Assembly (NCBI RefSeq): GCF_050003625.1 | Contig: NC_134397.1 | Span: forward strand, 273,724,070 to 273,788,069 | Direction of reading: 5' to 3' | Source of the DNA: Haematobia irritans | Taxonomy: Eukaryota > Arthropoda > Insecta > Diptera > Muscidae | Length of the DNA stretch: 64,000 nucleotides | Part shown: positions 56,840 through 64,000 of the stretch, in pieces | Numbering within the stretch: the first letter of the stretch is position 1 | Layout of the letters: every line of letters starts with the position of its first letter | Program-made: the position numbers and the translations under genes | The notes under the pieces: generated by a model | Database searches by the model: none | Told to the model about the DNA's origin: nothing | The model's input: the letters and a program-made list of their open reading frames with translations, nothing else

Positions 56840-57174
56840 GGGAGCCACCGTGGTGCAATGGTTAGCATGCCCGCCTTGCATACACAAGGTCGTGGGTTCG
56901 ATTCATGCTTCGAACAAAAAGTTTTTCAGCGGTGGATTATCCCACCTCAGTAATGCTGGTGACATTTCTGAGGGTCTCAAAACTTCTCTAAGTGGTTTCA
57001 CTGCAATGTGAAACGCCGTTCGGACTCGGCTATAAAAAAGAGGTCCCTTAGCATTGAGCTTAACATGGAATCGGGCAGCACTCAGTGATAAGAGAGAAGT
57101 TCACCAATGTGGTATCACAATGGACTGAATAGTCTAAGTGAGCCTGATACATCGGGCTGCCACCTAACCTAACC
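56840..57174 (+). mobile_element. tRNA-derived SINE, complete, 335 bp
   Basis: GGGAGCCACCGTGGTGCAAT head, box-B GGTTCGATTC, body with AACGCCGTTCGGACTCGG, tail GCCACCTAACCTAACC. A perfect 13-bp duplication TTCCATCTTTGGC (56827-56839, 57175-57187) flanks it. It was inserted in LINE sequence, consistent with LINE-driven retroposition. Confidence 0.93.
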
Positions 57175-57500
57175 TTCCATCTTTGGCAATGGTGCTACCC
57201 AGGTATGAGAAAATGTCAACATCTTCGATTATCTGGCCGTTGAGTACGAGTAGTGAGTCGTTGTTGCTTCCAATTCTAATCAACTTTGTTTCTGCTGCGT
57301 TAATAATTCAGGCCAACAGCCTTGGCATTTACCGATAGGACATACAGTGTCTTCTCAATATCCTCAAATCGGATCTGTAAAATCGACATCGAATAGAAAT
57401 TCTCTCATATATTTCAGCGTATGCCATATGGTGCTTCGACATTTGCCTGTTCCACGAAACAATCTAGCATCTTCTCCTTTATAGCTTTATAGCGTACTTT

Positions 57501-60449
57501 GAAATGTTCAACCCCTTAACCGTTTAATTTTACACCCTTTTCAATTTTAAGGCCTTTAACAACGACTTATTGACACTGTTTGAACCTAACGGACTATATT
57601 TTGGCCTTTCTTTTATGTAGGTGTATTTCACAAATGCATTATTTAATTTTATTATATGAAAATAATTTCATTAGCCATATTTCGTCATACACATACACCC
57701 ACACGCATACAGACACACACAATAGCAAGAGACTTGCACACCCTTTCCCTCGCCCATAGACTTGAATTCACAAGCAAATGAATATAGATTAATTAATAGC
57801 ATTTTAATAATTTATTACGCTAAACTAGTTTTCATAAATGTTTCTAAAAGTCATTTAAGTAATTAGTGGCATAAAGCATAAACATTTCTGGTTTAGTTTT
57901 TCTTGCTAGTTTGCGTTGCAGCAACTTCACATACACACACACACACGCACCCAGACATATGCATACAGATACCCTCACTTAGTTACAAAGCCACATAGTT
58001 ATGGTGTTTATTATTAAAATACCATTATTTGAAAAAACAAAAAAAAGAACTACACATACAAACTTTTCGAATACCATTCAATCCTTGCAAACCAGTCATC
58101 ATCCTCGCAATATTTTCATTGGTAGAAGAGCGGCATCTCTGTCAACATAGTCCACGACCAGATCAGCAGAGGAGAGAAACTCACATTAACATTAACAACT
58201 TTGTGATTGTATATGGGATCGGGGAATAGCGATGAATAACACTGAATTGGTAACCAGAATCAGGACATTGGAAACCCATACACACACATACACCCATGCA
58301 TAGAGATTTTGCCGCTTGGATGAAATGTGAAATGAATGTGTATAGAAAATCATAAGCATAAAATTATAATTAATTGCAATCAACGTTAGTAGCGTCGACG
58401 GCAGCAGTGTTTTTCGTTTTTTTTTATTACCTAGTAAAGCCCAGAACAGAAACATCAAGAGCTAAAATCAAGCTGCCGAACAGTATTTAATTTCAGAATA
58501 AAAATAATAAATGGCTGAGTAATTCTCACAAAATAGTAAAATGAAGCTATTACTTAAATTTCAGGTCGACTTAAAATAAATACTTTCCCAAGCAGATCGT
58601 TATCGGTACGCTTGCCAATCATATCAGATTCTAGATTTTTGGAAATATTTCTCAATTAATTTTTTCCTAAAAAACTTAGTAGTTCTAGTTCGATTAAACA
58701 ACTAATTGTTTGAAATAAATTTTTAGTTAAAATTAAAAAATTGTTCATCACTTTTCATCCTCCGAGTTTGATTGAAAAGTTTATTGTTTCAATAAATTTT
58801 TTAATTAAAAATTTTCAATCATTGACTTAATTAACTTTATGTTTCTATCTTGATTAAAAAGTTAATTGAAATAATTAAATAATTAATTGAACAAAATTTC
58901 AACTTTAATTGGAAATATGTAGGTGATACTTTTCTGTGTGGTGGCAATATCAAAGCCTTGGAACAGAGGGAAGTATCATATTCATATAGTTGACTACGGG
59001 TTCCTGTAGAACAATTTAGCAAGATTGCAGAACATATCATAGAAAAACAATACGACGGATACCCAAATCTGTTTCGGCTTAGGAGGTGACATTGAGTTCA
59101 TCTGTATGATTAACGTCCAATTTTTAGCAAAAAATATTCTAAATTAAAAAAAAAATCGCGTGACCCTATTTCTCGCTTTTGTATTAGTTGCCATCTTAGC
59201 ACTGTGCCTCTCCAAAGCACATTAAATTCAACACGAGGGCATGAACACGAAATTATTTGCTATAAATTGTGTTTCACACCGAATTATGTCGACTTTATTA
59301 AATGTGTGCTGCTGGTTAAATTCCATAAGAACTGAAGTGACTAACAACAAAGAAGTCTGCTATTTTGTTGGTTGCTATATCAAAAAGACGACGAGGAGCA
59401 TGGTATCCGACCCAAACATAAATTCCGCTACCGTTGAATTAATTACACATATTTCACATAAAAGATATTTGCTCGAAATACTCGAGACAATGAGTTCTGG
59501 AGAAATTTAGACCATGTTTATAAAGTTATTTTTTCCTCGAAAATTCCAATTTATGAGTTTCTAGGACAACTTTAGAAAATAAAAAGTTTTAACAAATTGT
59601 GCACATATTTAAAACAACTAAGCACGGGGACATATACCTGGGATTTTAAACATACATTTTGCTTTTGAAGTGTAAATAAAAATTTAAACATCGTTATCCA
59701 AAAGAAACATGAGAATGTTGTGGTATAAAAATTAAATCAGTAAAATTCTAAAATCCATCAAAGAGTGGACCAATATCAACAGCCTTCAGCACATTTACCC
59801 AGCAAAAAAAAAGAGTCGCCAAAAAGTAGTGAAAATATTCTTTTCGGATCCGGAAGTGGTGCCAAATTGACGCAGAAGCGATGAATTTAACATGGGCTTG
59901 TCATAGGACGGATGTTCAACATTTCAACAGCCGCTGCACTGAATTTGCATCACTTCTTAAGGTGTGAGGTGAATTCAGTGTTTTGAATGTGAATTAAGAA
60001 TTTTTGTGATATTTTGACAAATAATTAATTTTTTATTTTTTTTTTATGATTTTTAATGCATTATAATGCTTGTCTGGAACGTTCGTCATCAAATATTTTC
60101 AAAAATTCACAATTTTTCTAGGAAGGATTTAACATTGTTTTCAGCTACAATTAAATAATTTGTACCAGTTTATTAATTCTTAATATGTTTTTAACCTATT
60201 TGAAACAGATAAATATAAATTTCCCGTTAAAAATAAGAAAAACGCGGGTTATAAAAAAAATTGGCTCAAATGAACTTCCTGTGCAGTTAAAATAAATAAC
60301 ATCTTTGAGACAGTGCCTTGAGAAGAACTTCCAAATTTCTTTGGTGGGTATTTTAGGATTATAAAAATTACAAAATTTTAGGCAACGTAGATTTTGGAGA
60401 GTAAAAAGGCTGTTAAAAAATGATTGAAGTTGAAATCGTAGAAAACAAA
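57501..60449. other. Mostly single-copy AT-rich DNA
   Basis: Contains CA-rich tracts near 57694-57722, 57934-57952 and 58278-58296. A possible hairpin lies near 59937-59982 (CACTGAATT...GAATTCAGTG). The frame at 59241-59510 (+, 89 codons) lacks any motif. I see no gene. Confidence 0.4.
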
Positions 60450-60620
60450 TTATGGAAAGTTTAAAGTCAGGCGGGGCTGCGCCATCTTTTAAATTTGTTG
60501 GTTGCTATATATAAGGGGTTTTATTCCCATATTTAATTTGTATAGATTTTAATCTGAAGGAATTCGGAAAAATTTTTTTGCACTTCTATAAAATTGCTAC
60601 ATTTATAATTTAAACCGGCT
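60450..60620 (+). mobile_element. DINE-B-like 5' fragment, degraded
   Basis: GGAAAGTTTAAAGTCAGGCGG with a mutated hairpin, then GTTGGTTGCTATATATAAGG and TATAGATTTTAATCTGAAG. The core is absent. Confidence 0.6.
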
Positions 60621-60649
60621 AATGTCTTCAGACGGAGCAAAATGTTAAT

Positions 60650-61551
60650 AAAACAAGTATATACGGCCGTAAGTTCGGCCAGGCCAAATCTTAAATACCC
60701 ACCACCATGAATCAAATATTAGGGTTTCCTTTGAAATTTTCGGGGGGTTTGAAGACAAATCAAGCAGAGCAGTTCAACCAATACACTTCCCGGAGATAAA
60801 TTTAAAGATTTTACCTATATCAGATTCTGGATTTGTAAGAACCATTTTTGTTTTAGAGGAATCATTAACATCTCTTGTAAGTGTGCAAGAAAATTATGAA
60901 ATAACGTCTTGATTTGAAATCTTAAATCTGTAGATTTTCACCCGAGAAGTAAAATCTGGAAATTTTACATTGAGTTTCAAGTAATTTTCATGATCGGTGC
61001 GCCTTTTATACCCTCAAAAAGTGAAATTTTAGGCAAATCGGATAAAAACTACGGTTTCTAGAAACCCAAGGAGTTAAATCGGGAAATCGTTCTTATGGGG
61101 GCTATACTAAAACACTGACCGATACTCACCATTTTCGGTGTATCTCTTTATGATCCAAAAATAATTCTAGATTTTGAATTTCAAACAAATTGGATAAAAA
61201 CTATGGTTTTTATAATCCTAAGAAATAAAATCCGGAGATCGGTCATTATTGGGGATATACCAAATATACAATGAACCAATACAAGCCCTTTTCGGCACAC
61301 CTCTTTATTGTCATATAATACCTCCAGGTTTCCAATTTCAGGCGAATTGGATAAAAACTTTGGATTCTAGATGACCAAGAAGTAAAATCGGGAAATCGGT
61401 CTATATGGGGGCTATACCAAAACATGGCCGATACTCACCATTTTCGGCACTTTTTATATATACTTTATATAGTCCGAAGTCGATATTTCGATGTGTTACA
61501 AACGGAATGATTTATGATACCCCCGTCACCATTTTATGGTGGAGGGTATAA
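60650..61551 (+). mobile_element. DINE-C-like element
   Basis: Starts AAAACAAGTATATACGGCCG with TTCGGCCAGGCC and TACCCACCACCATGA. It has three to four central units (CGGTCTATATGGGGGCTATA), and a tail with ATATTTCGATGTGTTACAAA and the hairpin CACCATTTTATGGTGGAGG. Confidence 0.82.
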
Positions 61552-61789
61552 AGATATGGGAAATATTTAAATCGAAAACCACTTTTATGCAATTTTGTTA
61601 AATCGCATTTATGATTAATCGGCAGAGGAGTTAGAGATATGCTAAATTTGAAACATTTTTAAGAAAACGGGCTATTTTACAAGAAAACGGGCAATATTTG
61701 GCAAGTCGGAGAATTAATTTAATCTTAACCGATTTCGTAGAAAATATGCAATTGCGGTGCGTAGAATATGATTATAATAAAGGTAAATC

Positions 61790-62027
61790 ATCATTGAGGA
61801 GTCATCGATAGAACATATATAAGGCTTTATCTAAATCTGAACCGATTTAGATCAACTTGGGCAGTTTACACTTTGAAACTTTGGCCTCCATGGACATCCA
61901 AATGAGCGGAATAATATATATGGGAGATAAATCGAAGTCTGAACCGATTTTTAACAAATTTACAAATGTAATTACTGTCAATAAGGAAAGTAATGTGATA
62001 TACTTCACAATGCTATTACTTTTTGAT
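61790..62027 (+). mobile_element. DINE-B-like core fragment, degraded
   Basis: Two diverged central units with CTAAATCTGAACCGATTTAG and ATATATGGGAGATAAATCG. No ends were found. Confidence 0.55.
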
Positions 62028-62723
62028 GTGTGTGAAGATAAATTCGAATCTGAAACTTGCAGCAAAAACTTAGCCTAGACACAAACCAGCACCAAAAATA
62101 TTTTTCAAATTCGAATTTAGGATTTCAAATTCGAATTTGGATTTTTAGTATTTGTCTTATTATTTAAAAACTAAGCCGCGAGCGATATAGAGAGTAGGCT
62201 CATTGGAAAGGACTTGAGCTCAGCTTTCATAATCACAAAAGTCTTCATTAGAAAAGTATTTGTGAAAAGCGAAAATTTGAAAACAAAATTTTCAACAAAT
62301 TTTTACAATGGGCCCACTGTGCCAAAACTAAGCCGCGTGCGATATAGAGAGTAGGCTCATTGGAAAGGACTTCAGCTCAGCTTTCATAATCACAAAAGTC
62401 TTCATTAGAAAAGTATTTGTGAAAAGCGAAAATTTGAAAATGCTTTTTCAACTAATTTTTACAACGGAGACCACTGTGCCAAAACTAAGCCGCGTGCGGT
62501 ATAGAGACCAGGCTCATTGGAAAGGGCTTGAGCTCAGCATTCATAATCACAAAAGTCTTCATTAGAAAAGTATTTTTGAAAAGCGCAAATTTGAAAATAA
62601 AATTTTCAAGAAATTTTTAAAACGGACCCACTGTGCCAAAACTATATTTTTTTTTTGGTGCTGGTTTGTGTCTCGTCTAAGTTTTTGCTGCAAATTTCAA
62701 ATTCGAATTTATCTTCATACACA
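62028..62723. mobile_element. Inverted-repeat element with three 157-bp tandem units
   Basis: Inverted arms: GCAGCAAAAACTTAGCCTAG and ACACAAACCAGCACCAAAAA (62071-62111) against their complements at about 62647-62692, extending outward to GAAGATAAATTCGAAT. Between them three units start AACTAAGCCGCG at 62169, 62327 and 62483 (periods 158 and 156 bp). The inverted and tandem layout resembles a foldback transposon; superfamily unknown. Confidence 0.75.
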
Positions 62724-62732
62724 TTACTTTTT

Positions 62733-62930
62733 GTGCAGTCCATTGTGATACCACAGGTGGTGAACTTCTCTCGTATCAATTAACCTTTGAAACATTCAGA
62801 AATGTAATCAGCATTACTCAGAGGGTATAATCCACCGTTGAAAAACTCTTTGGTATTCGGCCCAAACTGGGTTTAGCCTACGACACTACGAGTATGTATG
62901 TACCATTGTACCACGGCGAGTCCCTCAAGG
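62733..62930 (-). mobile_element. SINE, reverse orientation, degraded
   Basis: Reads as the complement of the SINE body: CAGTCCATTGTGATACCACA, GGTGAACTTCTCTC, TCAGCATTACTCAGAGG and finally TACCATTGTACCACGG (box-A region). The middle is diverged. Confidence 0.7.
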
Positions 62931-62989
62931 CGTAATTCTGGAGGTGCATATCGGCTGAACAATACATACGGAGCCTATATATTTTTTGG

Positions 62990-63425
62990 CATGTCTAGCG
63001 AGAAAATTAGTCTACTCCCTGTGCAAAATTTCATGTGGATCGGAGTATAACTTTGGCCTCTGTGATTTTATGAGTGTAAATCGGACGAGAGATGCATATG
63101 GGTGCTATATCTAACTCTGAACCGATTTAAGTGTAATTTAGCACACTTACCGATGCTGTCCATTTTTCTCTTTGCCCAGAATTTTGGATACAACTCTGGT
63201 ATCGGGGGACAATTAATTGAATATCGGGTTTAAGATATATATGGGAGCTATATCTAAAACCGAACCGATTCTTTCACAATCAAAAGAATTTCATACTGAC
63301 GCAAAATACATGCTTCTGCCAAATTTGAAATCGATGTGTCTATCTCGCCTTTTTCTGGGTGCTGCAAGCATATGCCCTAACTTCGAATACCCTGTTCTAC
63401 AGAGTGGTTCGGTATATATAAAATA
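62990..63425 (+). mobile_element. DINE-B-like core and tail, degraded
   Basis: Two central units (GCTATATCTAACTCTGAACC, ATATATATGGGAGCTATATC), then CATGTGT-less tail with TCTATCTCGCC, GGGTGCTGCAAGCATATGC and a mutated terminal hairpin ATACCCTGTTCTACAGAGTGG. Confidence 0.68.
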
Positions 63426-63614
63426 AAGTCAATTAAACTTAGATAGATAAAGTTTAAGTTTTAAAATTAAAATATTGATTAGCCAATTAGTATTTAAAAA
63501 AAAAAATATTATCAATCCAAAATATCATTGGAACTATTGTTCGGAAATGAATTATCAATTTTTATGAAATTACGAAAAAAAAAATTCATCCAAAGATAAA
63601 ATAATTATAAATAA

Positions 63615-64000
63615 AACAAGTAAGGAAAGTCTAAAGTCGGGCGGGGCCGACTATATTATACCCTGCACCACTTTGTAGATCTAAATTTTCGATACCATAT
63701 CACATATGTCAAATGTGTTGGGGGCTATATATAAAGGTTTGTCCCAAATACATACATTTAAATATCACTCGATCTGGACAGAATTTGATAGACTTCTACA
63801 AAATCTATAGACTCAAAATTAAAGTCGGCTAATGCACTAGGGTGGAACACAATGTTAGTAAAAAATATGGGAAACGTTTAATTCTGAAGCAATTTTAAGG
63901 AAACTTCGAAAAAGTTTATTTATGATTTATCGCTCGATATATATGTATTAGAAGTTTAGGAAAATTAGAGTCATTTTTACAACCTTTCGACTAAGCAGTG
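63615..64000 (+). mobile_element. DINE-B-like element, cut by window end
   Basis: AACAAGTAAGGAAAGTCTAA, the GTCGGGCGGGGCCGAC hairpin, CTGCACCACTTTGTAGATC, then the leader into TATCGCTCGATATATATG. Its central repeats lie beyond the window. Confidence 0.85.

Larger units (their letters stand above)
55800..57500 (-). pseudogene. Non-LTR retrotransposon ORF2 relic
   Basis: From right to left on the minus strand: 57500-57190 gives the post-catalytic RT segment (KLIRIGSNNDSLLVLNGQ and EDVDIFSYLGS-like). About 56790-56690 and 56235-56112 give SSMKSVLLYGCTT-like text. 56105-55800 gives the C-terminal end (SRLKIQSFHNKCLKQILKIF, LTWIVHILRRP, RQTLQWNLQGHRNTGRPRNN). The order fits the end of an RTE/CR1-like ORF2, clade unsure. 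It is broken by frameshifts, a duplicated junction and two SINE-type insertions. Confidence 0.8.

Overview
The window is repeat-dense dipteran DNA, most likely from a calyptrate fly (Muscidae or a close relative). It is AT-rich and holds an irritans-type mariner with the 'CCCCGGT' termini known from Haematobia. It also has many elements whose tails resemble the Drosophila DINE-1/INE-1 (Helitron-like) core, tRNA-derived SINEs ending in CTAACCTAACCT, and hAT-type MITEs with 8-bp target duplications. I found no convincing host protein-coding gene. The only intact genes are gag and pol of one LTR retrotransposon. Family names are my recognition from sequence; no database was searched.

Layout. 1-19.2 kb: DINE-like elements of three related kinds, called A, B and C here, in both orientations. 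They surround a Tc1/mariner relic split by a deleted irritans mariner (11.6-12.8 kb). A SINE sits in a DINE tail at 18.0 kb. 19.3-36.05 kb: one hAT-type MITE, about 1.1 kb originally, stretched to 16.8 kb by nested insertions. These are an 11,484-bp Ty3/gypsy-type element on the minus strand (19609-31092) and a foldback element (31301-35480) that itself contains a 2.2-kb hAT-like element (32144-34357). 37.3-39.8 kb: another foldback element with inverted arms of about 630 bp and two tRNA-like sequences. 40.1-47.1 kb: a SINE split by a 106-bp hAT MITE, a DINE-B split by a MITE, and a 2.5-kb direct tandem duplication. 46.5-53.9 kb: a hAT element, then a mariner relic interrupted by a DINE-B and by a 2.6-kb hAT-like element that holds two further elements. 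54-64 kb: a MITE, a non-LTR retrotransposon relic with SINEs, plain AT-rich DNA, more DINE fragments and a foldback-like element with three 157-bp tandem units.

The gypsy-type element is the main functional unit. Its two 2,855-bp LTRs have equal length and no difference that I noticed. They begin TGTAATG and end CATTACA, and the element is flanked by a GAAC target duplication. A tRNA-Lys-like primer binding site lies 5 nt inside the 5' LTR. Gag carries an N-terminal RING-H2 finger, a retrotransposon-gag core and a CCHC knuckle. Pol (protease, RT, RNase H, integrase) lies in the -1 frame, with two in-phase slippery heptamers in the overlap. There is no env. The copy looks young and possibly active. 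The RING finger on Gag, the very long LTRs and a possible LTR-to-gag intron are its notable features.

The other notable pattern is that the central tandem repeats of the three DINE kinds all have a period of 153 bp (51 codons). They share a core and stay open in the same frame and orientation.
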